From assembly GCA_029215795.1 (NCBI GenBank), contig JARDYH010000001.1, positions 11,955,001-12,019,000 of the forward strand: DNA of 64,000 nucleotides, written 5' to 3'. Every line of letters starts with the position of its first letter. Position 1 is the stretch's first letter. The position numbers and the translations under genes were made by a program. The notes under the pieces are model-generated. The model was not told the origin of the DNA and ran no database searches. It was given only the letters and a program-made list of their open reading frames with translations. The stretch is from Anniella stebbinsi (taxonomy: Eukaryota > Chordata > Lepidosauria > Squamata > Anniellidae). Below, piece by piece: positions 21,482-33,376 of the stretch.

Positions 21482-22482
21482 TCATAATCTGTTGGGCATA
21501 GTTTGTTGGCAGTGGATCGAGCCGAAGCCAGTGGTGGATACTAGGACCATAACTAAAAGTAGGTAGGTCACTCTTTTTATTTTTCTCTCACTTCCTTCCC
21601 CTCCACTGTGAACTGCCATGGAAAAGAGGCTTGAACTGATCACATCCAGAAGGCTTTTGGAAATAGGCTGAGAACCACATGGAGCCCTATGGGAAGAGAT
21701 TGGCCAGTCTTGCATTAGTGGAAGGGATATGTCTGGGGGGGGGGGGGGAGGATTGAGACCAGAGAACATGAAAGGAAGGGGTTCCTGGTTAGAATTTATG
21801 CTCAGTAATCTATTCATCAGGCATGGCCTTAGATACCTGAATCCATTATCTCTCCATTCCCATTTTGAGTATGGGGATAAAGAAAAAAAATATTGATCTA
21901 CCTCCTCATCTTTGCTTAAATTGTGAAATTCAACAGCCAGTTGGTGGTAAAAGCAGTGATAGAGAATGTATGTCTGGCTTTCGTAGCCCCATCTCCTACT
22001 GGCCATAGTCTGACTGATACTAAAGTTACAAAAGGACACTGCATCGGGCTGACATTGAGCCAATGATAGATGAGGCAGGTGTCCTCTTGTAGGTTGGCAT
22101 GGGCCTCCCAGGGGAGAATGGCTTGCAGTGGTGGTACTTCCTGGAAAAGATGGATCAAGTCTGGCACAGCAAGGTCATATCCAATGAAGCAAGTTCTCAT
22201 CCGTATGGCAAGATCAGGTTAGAAAAGGCAATGAATTGAAAACCAATACAAGTTCTGTCAGCACTCTGGACAGATCACTGGCTGGAACTCAAGCAAGAAC
22301 AGCAGTTGTCTGTGCAATGTGCAAAAGCCTTCTGAAGGCTGGATCCGCCTTCCCTCCATGCAGCACCCAAATCTGCTCCAGAAGACTGGTGGACCTTCTG
22401 AATCAGGTCTGGGATGCATGTGGGAGGCTGTAGAAGAGAAGATGTGAAGTCCCATTCCACCAGCAAAATGGATCGAATTCAT
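21482..22482 (-). other. Region with overlapping minus-strand open frames, probable old LINE-like repeat
   Basis: Minus-strand frames 21482-22063 (193 codons) and 21916-22200 (94 codons) overlap. The second contains ATKARHTFSITAF, weakly like the L2 AFSVVAPQLWN segment. The first contains six consecutive prolines from a G14 tract at 21735-21748, which argues against selection for protein. Function not recognised; a decayed retroelement C-terminus is the best guess. Confidence 0.3.
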
Positions 22483-23733
22483 TGATATGGATATAATTAA
22501 CTATCTCAAAGGTATAATTAGGTACCAGAACTAGTAACGAGTGGTTGTTCCAAGGCTTGGCTTGGAACAGGCTTAACAAAAAGGAGTTGATTTTAGATCT
22601 GATTCAAATTAGGCCCCAATTAGCTCATTTTAAGCTTGAGTGAAATCAAATGCACAGTCCCCAGCATTTGCACAACCCAGTCAATTTCTGCTGTCAGCTC
22701 TGGGGGGAATATTTCCTAGGAGAACGGTCCCAATAGAATGAATCTATCCCAGAGGTTTCCATCAGCATATACTCACCCTCAAGAGGCTACAAAACACTAG
22801 AGAGCCCTCCGGGTCATATTGAACCATTGATTTTTGTTTTGTTTTGGTGGGGTGCAATTCTGCATTGATTTCAGTGGGGTCTTCTGCTTAAAACATGATG
22901 GTAGCAGGCTGGCCCCAGATGCATAATAACATCTGAAGCCTTATTGTAACTGACGATGATAATAAGCCTGCACACATCATCACCCAGGTACATAGATGAA
23001 AAACACACACACCATTTCCATTCAGGAATGGAGAGGGAGGGAGCACAAATGTATCACTTTGATGTTTCAGTTTCAGGGTGGGGAAAATGGTTTTGCCAAA
23101 TCATCTCCCAGTTTCAGAGGGGGGGAAGCTGTTATGGTATCCCTGCATGCTCTTTAGTTACATGGATCTCAATTCTCTTTCATCCTAAAAGCATTCTGAG
23201 ATAGCAGAGTGGTATATTTATTACATCTAAAGATTTTGGGTCTATGAAAGGTATCATAGGAAAAGCAACCCCATTTTGCAGTTGTATGGAAATGGACAGT
23301 ATTTCACCCACAAACCCGTGAACAAGAATAGTTGCCATTCCATGCCGGTAAAATTAACATCACCAAAACTTGGTTGTATTTTTAGAAAACTGGCCATTTT
23401 CCCACTCTGCAAAGTAAGGGGAAATATTCATACATTGCTACCTGCAGTCTCGGGTCTGCCTCATTCAAAGTTATGTCAGCATTTATCTACAGAACTGATT
23501 TTCCTCTGCAGATTTCCTTTTTCCAAATAAAGGTTGACACATCACTTGGTACTTTTTAGCACCTGAACCAACAAAGCCAATTTTGCTGTTATGGTGCTCA
23601 AACTGAATTCCATGAGATCACAAATAAAAATTTATTCAGGATGTGTATCTCACCTAATGCTGTGCCAAAGTTTCTCAGAAGACTTTTTTTTCCTGGGACA
23701 TCTTTTCTGAGATGCTCCTTTTTCTCCATAACT

Positions 23734-23734
<1 letters not shown>
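22483..23734. other. Unassigned
   Basis: No recognised repeat. 22850-22905 weakly resembles the short repeat at 13051. The rest looks single copy. Confidence 0.4.

Positions 23735-23770
<36 letters not shown>
23735..23770. repeat. (CA)n microsatellite
   Basis: About 18 CA units. Confidence 0.97.
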
Positions 23771-23772
<2 letters not shown>

Positions 23773-23785
23773 CACCGAAAAGAGG

Positions 23786-24019
23786 GGCCTCATCTACACT
23801 AAGCAGGATATTGTACTATGAAAGCGGTATATAAAAGGCAGGAGCAACACCAAGCAGAATATAGCAATATGAAAGTGGTATATGGTACGTGTCTATGGGC
23901 CCCAACAATTGTCAGTGCACTTCAATACCACTATCCAGCAGTCGTGTGGCTCCTGCCTTTTATATACCACTTTCATATCACTTTCATAGTGCTATATCTT
24001 GCTTGGTGTAAATGAGACC
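23786..24019 (+). mobile_element. Foldback FB-B copy
   Basis: GGGCCTCATCTACACTAAGC at the left faces GCTTGGTGTAAATGAGACC at the right. The left arm is partly duplicated (two ACTATGAAAGCGG/AATATGAAAGTGG blocks). GTATATAAAAGGC and its complement CTTTTATATAC occur in the two arms, giving TATA-like words on both strands. Confidence 0.9.
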
Positions 24020-24204
24020 AAGGCCATTTCCAGATTTTTTTCCCTAAGTGTTTTTAGTGGCTATTATTTTCCTCCAACAATATTGCTGGAACAACTATTG
24101 TAAAGCAATGTGGTCCATTGTGGAGCCTGCAGAATGGAGCCAGGCTACCAACTAGGGATATACATATTAGCTTTTTAATTTTTTTAAAAAAAATAATATT
24201 ACAG

Positions 24205-24335
24205 TGGGGTAATTCTATTTAGCTTTTGTAAATTTATATTTATATGTTTTAATTGTATATGTTTTAATCTTAACTGCCTTGAGTCCCAGTATTGGGGAAA
24301 AGGTGGGAAATAATAATAATAATAATAATAATAAA
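24205..24335 (+). mobile_element. L2-like 3' end with (AAT)n tail
   Basis: TTTATATGTTTTAATTGTAT, CTTAACTGCCTTGAGTCCCA and GGTGGGAAATAATAATAATA are the L2-type UTR and tail. It lies inside the hAT-like element. Confidence 0.6.
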
Positions 24336-24735
24336 ATACAGATTTTGTTAAATCCATTCCATCTGTGTTTTTGGTGGATTGCCTGGCATCATTCATCCCA
24401 TCATCCATTCATTGACAGAAAGAGAATTTTTTTTGCAGGAAAATTTCGTTCTTCTTATGCCAATTTGTATGGGTGCTAATTTGCGCTTGCAGAACTGTGC
24501 AACTCTGTTAATCCACGTGAGCTAATCCACATCAGCGCTAATGCGCATTACTTAATACAAATGTTCACAAAATGGGGGGGGGGGGAGACTGCAAAATGTC
24601 CAAATCCCTCCTAAACTTGCTTTTTCATACTTTAGCCTATGGGGAAAAATGCACATTTTGGGTGGAACAGTGTTTTTTTTCCCCTCCATCCCTTCATTAT
24701 TATTTCTTTGTATAATAAATTTGTGTACAATTCAC

Positions 24736-24786
24736 AGGAGGAGGAGGAGGAGGAGGAGGAGGAGGAGGAGGAGGAGGAGGAGGAGG
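24736..24786. repeat. (AGG)n microsatellite
   Basis: 17 near-perfect AGG units. The poly-Arg frame across it is an artefact. Confidence 0.97.
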
Positions 24787-25093
24787 TCCTCAAGTCCACT
24801 GAATCAAAGTGACTTGGAAAAAGTTGGTCGGCTTTGGAATCCAGGGGTCAGATTCGTCAAAATCCAAACACAGTTGAATCAGTTGTAGATCTCTCCAACA
24901 TCCCTACTGCCAAAGCAGTTGCTACTATGTAACCATTTGCAGGGGCAGCAAAAAATAATTTAAAATAAAATAAACCATTGGTGGAAAAGAAAGAGATCCA
25001 AGCTGTGCTACTACCACTGATGATGATGATGAGTGCCAACCCTAAAAAAACAAGCAAAAATTGGAGAATTTATCGTCCCCTTGGAGTAATTTG

Positions 25094-25131
<38 letters not shown>

Positions 25132-25290
25132 TCTATACCACACGATAGGTGAAGCTCTCTAGGTGGGTTACAGCTATATAAGATAATACAATACAGCATC
25201 AAATTAGAGCATAGAATACACATAATACACACATACTACACACAAAATATACATAATGTAAAACAATTTAGACAGCTAAAAACAGTTGGA
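25094..25290 (-). mobile_element. L2-like LINE 3' end with (ATT)n tail
   Basis: The (TTA)n tail (25097-25131) is followed by TTTCTATACCACACGATAGG, GAAGCTCTCTAGGTGGGTTA and an A-rich UTR. Minus-strand L2 3' UTR as at 46957. Confidence 0.75.
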
Positions 25291-25442
25291 TAACTTTGAG
25301 AGGCCATTTGAGCTTAGGGTTGGAAGAATTAACCAATGCCTGCGCTGCGCACTGCTGGCTGAACTCCTGCCACGTACCTGACCCCAGCAAGTGCCGTGAG
25401 GCAAACCACTGGGTAGACCACAAGCACTCGGCAGTGGGACTT

Positions 25443-25669
25443 GGGCACCCGCTCACTCGACAACATGCCACTTTCCACAGAAATGGTGGGTTGCTCTTGT
25501 CCATAAATGTCCCATTTGCACAAATGGCGGCCTTAAAGGGTTCATTCCTGTGATGTTGCTTGTGTTACCCCTTTAAGGGCGCCATGTATGAAAATGGAAC
25601 ATTGATGGACAAGAACGAGCCATCATTTCTGTGGGAAAAAATCAGCTTGCCGAGGGAGTGGGCACCCAC
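25443..25669. repeat. Foldback element (about 105-bp arms)
   Basis: Left arm GGGCACCCGCTCACTCGACA ... CTTGTCCATAAATG is the imperfect complement of ATTGATGGACAAGAACGAGC ... CGAGGGAGTGGGCACCC. The apex is around 25555 between CCTTAAAGGG and CCCCTTTAAGG. The match ends abruptly at both sides, but no target duplication is clear. Non-coding. Confidence 0.8.
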
Positions 25670-28087
25670 ACTCTTGACTGGTTTGGCATATTCTGAGTCA
25701 GAGAAGCACCGGGGTCCACAGACTGGTGTCCAGGGACCAAGCTAGCAATTTCTCACTGGGATTTGATTCCCACCTGGACACCCACACCATCCCTATTTGA
25801 ACTCACCTCCAATCCCAGATTTTCTCCCAGGAACTCCATGTGACAGCTTCTCATGTTGTTGCCCCTGAATCTGTTGGACCCATCATGGCATTGACCCCTG
25901 CTTGAGGCGCCTGGATTTTTCCTCTTCCTGAAAGTGAGTCAAATGTTCTCCACTGCAAACTTTCAGCTCAGATCTACCAACCTGCAACCTGTGGTCTTCA
26001 GGCTGTAATATTCAGAGAAATTATAGTCTTACTGAAGAGTTTTTTTTTTTTGCTTCCCCCATAATTATTCGAAAATTCTTTCTGATCAAGACCCTCCCCA
26101 TTCCCCTTGAAATTTCCCTTTTCACAAAATATGGTAACCATGATAAGTGGAAGCAACCTCTATTTACTGTACTTCACACATTCACCATGAAAACCAAATG
26201 ATGGTTATGCATGTGTGCATCAGCCTTCAATGCAGGATTTATACTGGGATATTAATTATTTCTGTACAGTTAATTTCCCTAAGCCTGGATAAAGGCTGAA
26301 ATAAATTGTTTTGTTTTTTTAATGGTAGCTCTTAAAAATGCAAAGCATTGTCTCTTTGTTTTGTACTTTCCAGCCTAAACTTGTGAAGAGAATTAAAAGT
26401 AGACACCATGCATAAGGCTTCCTGATTTATCATATCATTTCAAGGCCAGTATTTTTAGATGCACAGACACCGTGGCATCTTTTTAATGGACATTTTGTAA
26501 ATATGAACTTTCAGATTGATTTTTTTTAGCCCAATTAAAACATTTGCCAGTGCCTGTGCTTCCATAATTAAATACATGCAAAAAATTCTTTTACATAATC
26601 CTTTTACATACACAAGTATGGTGGATGTTTCTGTTTTCCCTTCTCACTTCTAGTATCAGCAATTAATGTTCATCTCACACATTTATTTCACACTTAATGC
26701 TCATCCTTTTTAAGGCTTCTTAAATAAGAAGACAACTGTAATACAATCCAAAATATTGACAAAATGGTGTCCCAATTAAGTTTTGTTCAGTTCTTAACAA
26801 TACCAATCTGAAATGGAATTCTCATCCATCTCAAGTTTTTCAAAAGAATCTCAGGGGTGGGGGTGGGGTCCCAGCCCAATGAAGATTCAGCATATTCTGA
26901 GCACGTAATGTTAACATTAATGTTGGGGAATCCTCCTCCACTGGAAACTATTCGGAAGGAGGAATTGAATAGAGGTTCCTGTCGGAGGTCATGACTTATT
27001 AGCTGGAGGCCTCGGTAGCTGGAACGTTTCACATGGTAACATTTTGTTGCTGGCCTCACACTTCTATTGCATTATTTTTGCTTTGGAGGAAATCCCCCCC
27101 AATCCGGAAATCATGTTTGGTATATAAACTGGTGTCTAAAGCCCTATGGAACTACAGCCCACAACAAGTTGGAAGATATGGGGAGATGTCTGCCCTCCTT
27201 CCTGCACACAAGATTTTCTTACATACCTCAACGGTCCTCCTACCTCATCTGTAGAAGCTTGGATTGTCCCTTTCCCTCTGCCTGTTTTGACGACTTGCGT
27301 GCCTGCTCAGTAACTGAAGACTTCTCTAAGACAGGAAGGAAGTGATGAAAAGTTCCAGCCAAACAGTAGCCCATCTTGGAACATGGGTTGCCTGTATCTG
27401 ACAATTAACTTGGGCCTCTGCCATTGGTTAAGGCCTACAGCCTCAGAGGCACTTGGCTTTATGTCTGAGAAAAACAAACATACAAATCCTAAATGGCAAC
27501 ATAAACAAAGGTGTTTAATAACCCAAAAAAATAAATAAATCCCCATTCATCTGGAGTCAAAATGCATTTGGGCAGACAGTCAGTAAACAATGGCCATATC
27601 CTGAGGTAGGAAGACAGAATTTAAAGCAATATTTATCCCAAAGAAGATTGCATTTAGATTGATTTGCAGCAATTTTGTAATGGAAAATTACAATAGATTT
27701 TGCAATTTTCACCAATGTCTTCAAAATACCATGCCAGAAATGCAAGCTCAATGTCTCTCTCTTGAGAGCAATAGCCTGTGAGTGGGTACACATACAATAA
27801 GCTTACCCAATAACCAAGCCAAGGCAACCAGAAACAGAGTCTTAAGGAGACCTCTTCAAACAGTTTCACAATTAAAAGCCCACCTGGGAGACGTTATCAG
27901 TGTATTGTTTCTCAAGCAACACTTTGCTGTTGTAAGAGCATAGAATCCCATCAAGGTTTACCCCAGAGTAAGAGTCAGCCTGGAGACATCCATCTTAATG
28001 AGACTAAGCTATTAGGAGGTGTTCAGCATGTCACTTCCTCTCAAACTGAATCCATTTGCAATAGGGAAATATTAATTCCAGATCTGT
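25670..28087. other. Unassigned, long repeat-poor stretch
   Basis: 2.4 kb with no recognised transposon except low-complexity T tracts. 26320-26740 is AT-rich, non-repetitive and a candidate conserved noncoding segment. Short open frames at 27033-27345 and 26787-27059 show no known domain. Confidence 0.4.
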
Positions 28088-28249
28088 TGTAAGGGTGGCA
28101 AGGGGTCTGAAAACCAAATCCTATGAGGAATGGTTGAAAGAGTTGAGGATATTTAGCCTGGAGAAGGAAAGATTAAAGGAAAACTGTATTTTGATATCTA
28201 AGGGGTTGTCATGCTGAAGATAGCAGTTGTATTTCCTGTTGCTCTAGAG
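28088..28249 (+). mobile_element. CR1 LINE fragment (different subfamily)
   Basis: GGGTCTGAAAACCAAATCCT, TATGAGGAATGGTTGAAAGA and TTTAGCCTGGAGAAGGAAAG encode YEEWLKELRIFSLEKE-like remnants. Next comes CAGTTGTATTTCCTGTTGCT. Truncated by the hAT fragment at 28250. Confidence 0.8.
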
Positions 28250-28330
28250 CAGTGGTCTTCAACTGGTGGGTCACGACCCAAAAGTGGGCCATGAGATCAA
28301 TCTGAATGGGTCATAGCAAAGCTAGAGAGG
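28250..28330 (+). mobile_element. hAT fragment (CAGTGGTCTTCAACTGG type)
   Basis: Begins CAGTGGTCTTCAACTGGTGG, identical over 18 bases to the terminus at 8770, then GGTCACGACCCAAAAGTGGG. The right end was not found. Confidence 0.65.
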
Positions 28331-28822
28331 AGGGCCAGAACTAATGGGTGGATATGGCAAGGACAGATTTAGTAGTGCTGGGCCAAATCCTGCGCCCTAT
28401 TTTTGGGAACTTTCTCTCTCCCTGCAAAAAAGGCATTTTTCCCTGCCTCTTTCACAGGGAAGGGGAGGAAATTCAGAGAATTTTCTACTTGGGGAGGGTG
28501 ACAGGGTTTCCACATACCATTTTTAAGTGAAGCTGGTTGCTGAGGGGACTTCTTCCTATTTATTTATTTTTTAGTTTTTTTCAAAATAACACCTCCTTCC
28601 TGGCAGTTCTTAGTGGATGCCTATTGGAGACCATGTGACCTCAACCTCTCCCATAAGCATTCAGAAAGTACTCCTGGGCTCCTGAAAATGCCAGGGGTGT
28701 TTTTTTTAAAAAAGAAAGAAAGAAAGAAGACCCCCTTACATTTAAAAGGATATGTGGAAAACCTGTCCCCTCCCTAAGGAGAAATTTCTCCAAAATTCTC
28801 ACCTCTCCCAGCTGCTTTCGCC
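28331..28822. other. Unassigned
   Basis: No family recognised. Contains an (AAAG)n tract at 28711-28729. Confidence 0.4.
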
Positions 28823-29142
28823 TAGGCTGACCATATGAAAAGGAGGACAGGATTCATGTAACTTTAACAGTTGTAGAGAAAAGGGAATTTCAGCTGGCAT
28901 CATTTGTATGCAATTCGTATCTGGTGAAATTCCCTCTTCATTACCACAGTAAAAGCTGCAGAAGCCCTGCCCTCTTTTGTATCTGGTCACTTTAGTATAC
29001 TGCCTGCAACTTTAACTGTTGTGATGAAGAGGGAATTTCACCAGGGACTAATTGCATACAAATGATGCCGCCTGAAATTCCCTTTTCTCTGCAACTGTTA
29101 AAGTTACATGAACCCTGTCCTCCTTTTCATATGGTCAGCCTA
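28823..29142 (+). mobile_element. Foldback FB-A copy 2 (320 bp)
   Basis: TAGGCTGACCATATGAAAAG to GGTCAGCCTA, with perfect 8-bp duplications CTTTCGCC at 28815-28822 and 29143-29150. Terminal type 2 (ATATGAAAAGGAGGAC at both ends). Inner terminus TGGTCACTTTA near 28985-28995. Arms differ from each other at few positions. Confidence 0.97.
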
Positions 29143-29150
29143 CTTTCGCC

Positions 29151-29594
29151 TGAGTTTTCATTTTTTCCCCCCACACCCCCACGAAATGCCAAAAATGGAA
29201 TGGTCAATTTTTTTGACACAGCACTAGTATTTAGGCAGAGGTGCTGCAGTTGCTTGAACTGCATGACCGCCACGCTCCTTTCCAACTTGATTCTATGATT
29301 GTTCATAAAATGTATGTTAAGGACTTTAAACTATCAGACCTGGCCTCTGTGTGGCAAAAGGAAATCGGTATAAAGGGATGTATGAAAAATTCAATTCAGT
29401 TCATTTTTTGATCAGGATTTTACCCAGTTTGCTCCTTCTGCACTGAACACAGACACGGGTGCAATCTGCCATCCGAGTCTGTACATTTCCAAGAACTGTG
29501 ACTTGCAGATCCCAAAAATGAGTTCGACAGCATGTGCACATTTGAAAAATGTTCATGAAAAAATGTGTGCTGTTGAAAAATGCACACAAACATT
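29151..29594. other. Unassigned, possible old hAT left end at 29377
   Basis: AAGGGATGTATGAAAAATTC at 29377 resembles the TAGGGATRT ends, and CATCCCTAAG at 30218-30227 could be its partner. No target duplication supports this. Confidence 0.35.
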
Positions 29595-29684
29595 GGCCAG
29601 ATCTACACCAAGCAGGATATAGCACTATGAAAGTTGTACATAGTATGTGTTACGGGCCCCAACAGTTGTCAGTGTACTTCAATA
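29595..29684 (+). mobile_element. Foldback FB-B, left half
   Basis: GGCCAGATCTACACCAAGCA through CAACAGTTGTCAGTGTACTT. The right arm is lost after TTCAATAC. Confidence 0.85.
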
Positions 29685-30491
29685 CATGGATACATGTGCA
29701 TGGATTTTCATGAGAAAGGAAAACCCAACATACAAAGCTTCCAATCTGATATGGATTCGAGTCACAATGAGATTCAAGATGGGATAGGCATATTGTAGGT
29801 GCCTGACTGGATATGGGAGTCCAATGGACTCCCCTGAGTCCACCCTCCTGGTCCAAGTTGGGTGCCAACAGTGTATTCACAGGCCTGCATGTCAAGTGCC
29901 CATGTGACCTGATGAGTGCCCGGCAACCATCAGCCCTTGTCCAGAACCTCCATTTTGTGTGACAATGGAGGATCTGGATATTAAGTAATTTTCCCATTCT
30001 GTAGGTGGCGGCTGTAAAGGCCCCACTTACACAATGGGAGAATTGCGCAATTTCCGGAACCTCCATTGTGTGCAACAATGGAGCCTCCAGACATGGGCAG
30101 ACGGGCTTGTGGAGGTGCTGGATGCTTGCTGAGCTGAAACAGAAGCTTGCACACTGCTACGAAGGGGGATGAACGGTGGTGGTGAGGTGAACATCCGACA
30201 AATCAGAGAGATCGCTCATCCCTAAGAGCTGATTTCCAAGCTACTCAGATCAGCAAACAAGCTTTACCCAGAAGCTTTTACTTGAGTTGGGGAGCATTAC
30301 CTGATCTGCTCTGATAAAATAGTAGAAGGATACTTTTTAATTCTTTGAAAAGTGTGGCTGATCATGCTGTACCTTATATTTTGGGAAAGATCTAGGAGGT
30401 GATGCACAGACTGAATCCTCATATGTCATCCCTCAGACCATTATTTCAAGACTCGCTGCAGGCCCAAGGGATGGCAGGGATGTGCATCGTT
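29685..30491. other. Unassigned, with two related hairpins
   Basis: Hairpins GAACCTCCATT...AATGGAGGATC (about 29943-29975) and GAACCTCCATT...AATGGAGCCTC (about 30056-30090) resemble each other and may be the arms of one decayed element. A minus-strand 142-codon frame (29650-30078) has no recognised domain. Confidence 0.4.
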
Positions 30492-30521
30492 GTCATCATC
30501 ATCATCATCATCATCATCATC
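30492..30521. repeat. (ATC)n microsatellite
   Basis: Ten ATC units, followed by (TTG)n at 30538-30552. Confidence 0.95.
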
Positions 30522-30552
30522 TCTTCTGAGCCTATGTTTGTTGTTGTTGTTT

Positions 30553-31173
30553 TCCTGAAATAGTAGTATTCTGGGATTGCATCGTGTCCTGCCCCAGACG
30601 TCAATGTATTCCAAACCAAGTCTTTCAGAAGCAGAAGTCCTCCGTAGCTCTGATCTTGCAAATGCTGTTCACAGCCCTGCTATCCCCTTAAACATGTGGG
30701 CTGCCGAGCTGAAAACTGAAAAGACCCTTAGAGAAAAGATGCAGTGATGTGAAGATTTTGATTACTTTTATGCACCCGCACTGGGATTCAATCTAGGTTC
30801 CTTTGGTGGCTTGATCATTAGCATCAAGTTATGATTCTATCAGAATGCAAGGAGCAGTTTAATGCAAACTGTCACCGCTGACACATTTATGCACTAACTC
30901 ACTTGGCATCACAATGTGATGGTAATTGTATGTTATGCTAATTACATTTTCTTCCCCCACCCGCCCGCCCGCCTTTTTCCTTTTTGTACCACAGCAAAGG
31001 GACCCCTTGTGCCGCCACTTATGACTGAACATGTGTTCATCAAGTAAACTTCATCAACGGTATTGAAATGTGCGATACTTTTTTTTATTACAGCTTCAGC
31101 TCGCAGTCATAGAATGTGACAAGTGTAATGCCCAAGAGTAATTTACCTTATTGGGATATGCTGTGCTTTGCTA

Positions 31174-31176
<3 letters not shown>
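30553..31176. other. Unassigned; candidate conserved noncoding DNA at 30740-30950
   Basis: Repeat-free, with TAATTGTATGTTATGCTAAT and GATTACTTTTATGCACC words of homeodomain/POU-site texture. Inference only. CCCGCCCGCCCGCC occurs at 30960-30973. Confidence 0.3.

Positions 31177-31205
<29 letters not shown>
31177..31205. repeat. (ATT)n microsatellite
   Basis: About 9 ATT units. Confidence 0.95.
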
Positions 31206-31323
31206 GGGTGGGGCAAGGTTGTAAACAGATAATCCTCAATGCACTACTCTGAAGCTGATGCATTGACTCCCTCCCATATTAGCAGATTTTTTCCTCAAAG
31301 TCAGATTACTCCAATATGCTCTC

Positions 31324-31354
<31 letters not shown>

Positions 31355-31805
31355 GTTTTTGTTGTTGTTGTTGTTGTTGTTGTTATTATTATTATTATTC
31401 TCTTACTCGCTTGCGGAAGTTTTTTTTAAACGGACATGACGGGCTCTGCCAAGTCATGCTGTATATTGCAGATTTAGGAATTTCCTAACAATTGAGCATG
31501 TTTTAATTCTGACTACTTACTGGATATTGGTGTGGATGTATTCTGGTAGGCCCAGTTTCTGAAGGTTTTCTCTATAGGTTTTTTTTTTAATGTGATGCCG
31601 GTGACTGATGTGACCAATGGAATAATTGTGACCTTTTCCTGTTGTCAGAGTACTTTAACCTCCATGGTCAGTGGTGTATATTTTTTTCTCTTTTCCTCTT
31701 GCTTTTCTACAACATTTTTGTCATTAGGTATTGCCATGTCAATGAGGTATGTGTGTTTTTCTTTTTTGTCTATGACCATTATCTGTGGTCAGTTGCAAGG
31801 TATTG
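31324..31805 (-). mobile_element. R4-like LINE 3' end with (TTA/TTG)n tail
   Basis: On the minus strand the sequence encodes decayed LIDMAIP and a KVTIIPLV-like segment, as in the copies at 42497 and 52660. The compound (TTA)n(TTG)n tract at 31324-31399 is in the tail position. GGAATTTCCTAACAATTGAG is shared with 42610. Restriction-like-endonuclease LINE (R2/R4 group) inferred from the 52660 copy. Confidence 0.75.
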
Positions 31806-32235
31806 TGTTGTTGTTGTTGTTGTTACTATTTATTACATGTCTATACTGCCCCATATCCGAAGCTCTCTGGACTGTTTACAAACAATTAAAATATCCAAAA
31901 TGATATACAAAATATAAGATCATAAAGAAAAAAAAACATGCAACAAACAGTATACACAAAGGCAACAGACATCTAAACACAATTTTGACCAAACATATTC
32001 AGGATTGATTAAAACTCATCACAGGATGCTACATGCCTGGAAAAGGGCAAAAGTCTTGACCTGGCACCAAAATGATAGCCAATAATTAAGGGGTCACTTT
32101 CGAAAAGGCTCTCTCCCTTGTTGCTGACTTCCAAGCCTCCCTCAGAGTAGGCACCCAGAGGAGGACCTTAGATGTTGGGTGTAATATATGGGTAGATTTG
32201 TGTTGGGAGGGCTGTTTTGTCAGGCAACTCCTTGA
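31806..32235 (-). mobile_element. L2 LINE 3' part
   Basis: (TTG)n tail, CTATACTGCCCCATATCCGA, then the minus-strand frame with the GTTGCTGACTTCCAAGCCTC block seen at 19660 and 45800. Truncated around 32235. Confidence 0.8.
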
Positions 32236-32384
32236 TGACTACCTGGAAGCTTCATTAATTTTGCACCAAAGACTAATGAATTCTACATCAAACCTTGAAG
32301 CCTGCTTTCTGGCTTAGCAAGATCCTGATGGAGAAACTAGCTCTGCTTCTCTCAGGGACATTTCCACACACTCTCCCAACCCAT

Positions 32385-32434
32385 GGCATGATGTTGCTCT
32401 TGGTGTACAAACGGATAGGCGGGTAAGAAATAAA

Positions 32435-32465
<31 letters not shown>
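32385..32465 (+). mobile_element. L2-like 3' terminus with (ATT)n tail
   Basis: GGATAGGCGGGTAAGAAATA leads into (ATT)n at 32436-32465, like the 17870 tail. Confidence 0.6.
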
Positions 32466-32707
32466 GAGTCCCCTGAAATTGACAAGGTACCAATGGAGGG
32501 TTGGGACCAGGATGGCTAAAGCAGGAGTGGGCAGTACGCCATCCATGGGATGCATGCACCCTTCGTCTCTTCATGACATGGCTGCTACTGCTTCTGCCAG
32601 CCAAAAATATTGTCAGTTTGCCACCGATTTCAGCAGTAAACCACTAAGGAAGCCTAAAAGCCAAATCTCGCTGGAAAACAAGTGAGATTTGGTCACTTTA
32701 GGTTTCT

Positions 32708-33376
32708 TAGGCCGTGTCTACACCAGCTGTATATTTCAGGATAATATCAAAATTATTCCTACCGGGCCACATGCTCCACAGCTGGTCCCGCTGTGATCTC
32801 GGGTTGACCCCTCCGTTATTCAGGAATATCTCTGACTGCTTTTGTCACATTTCTTTTGGCTCTCTCACTACAATCCAGAAGTCCACGACTGATGTGCCCC
32901 CGCTTCATGAAGCGGTTGCTGTTCGGCGTGAGTTCCTGGCTGGGCGAACAGCCAACCCGCTGTCCAGCGGTTTCGGAAGCGTGCAGAAGTGGACCTGATT
33001 GCCATTTTTGACACATTTTTGACTAGTTATCAGCATGTTTGGGTGCCGATTGTGTGTATTGTTTTAAACACAAACCTGTCTCTTCGCAGCATCGTATATT
33101 CGCCGGACCTTCTATCCACCCCATGCGTAGCTGTAATTTTCCATTCATGTGCATCGCTCCCAATTCATAAAAAAGCCCCGTAGCCGAGTCATCTGCCTTG
33201 CCCTGCCCACTTCTCCCAATCCACATGTGGAAGGGCAGTCAGGAGACACAACGGCATTCCTGTCATTGCGGGAAACTTCCCTTGCGTGTACCCCGTGAGC
33301 GGGGATCGTGGAAACAAGGAACTAGTGCAATCATCCCTCCTCTGTTTCGAAAGGGCTGTAGGTGTAGATAAGCCCT
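32708..33376. mobile_element. Non-autonomous hAT element, CpG-retaining (about 670 bp)
   Basis: Termini TAGGCCGTGTCTACACC and the complement of GGTGTAGATAAGCCC are inverted repeats of the GTCTACACC type also seen at 50084 and 41112. The body has many intact CpGs (ATCTCGGGTTG, CGTATATTCGCCGG, CCCCGTGAGCGGGG), suggesting a young copy. No transposase frame. Target duplication unclear. Confidence 0.65.

Larger units (their letters stand above)
24153..24906. mobile_element. hAT-like element (TAGGGATRT ends, about 754 bp)
   Basis: Left end TAGGGATATACAT, right end CAACATCCCTA. Flanks CTACCAAC (24145-24152) and CTGCCAAA (24907-24914) match at 6 of 8 bases, a plausible decayed 8-bp duplication. It includes an L2-like 3' tail and an (AGG)n tract, which may be later insertions or expansions. 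No transposase frame. Confidence 0.55.

Noticed and set aside
24649..24888. Arginine-run protein
   Set aside because: Translation of the (AGG)n microsatellite.
29650..30078. 142-codon minus-strand frame
   Set aside because: Overlaps an FB-B fragment and two DNA hairpins; no domain and no splice context.
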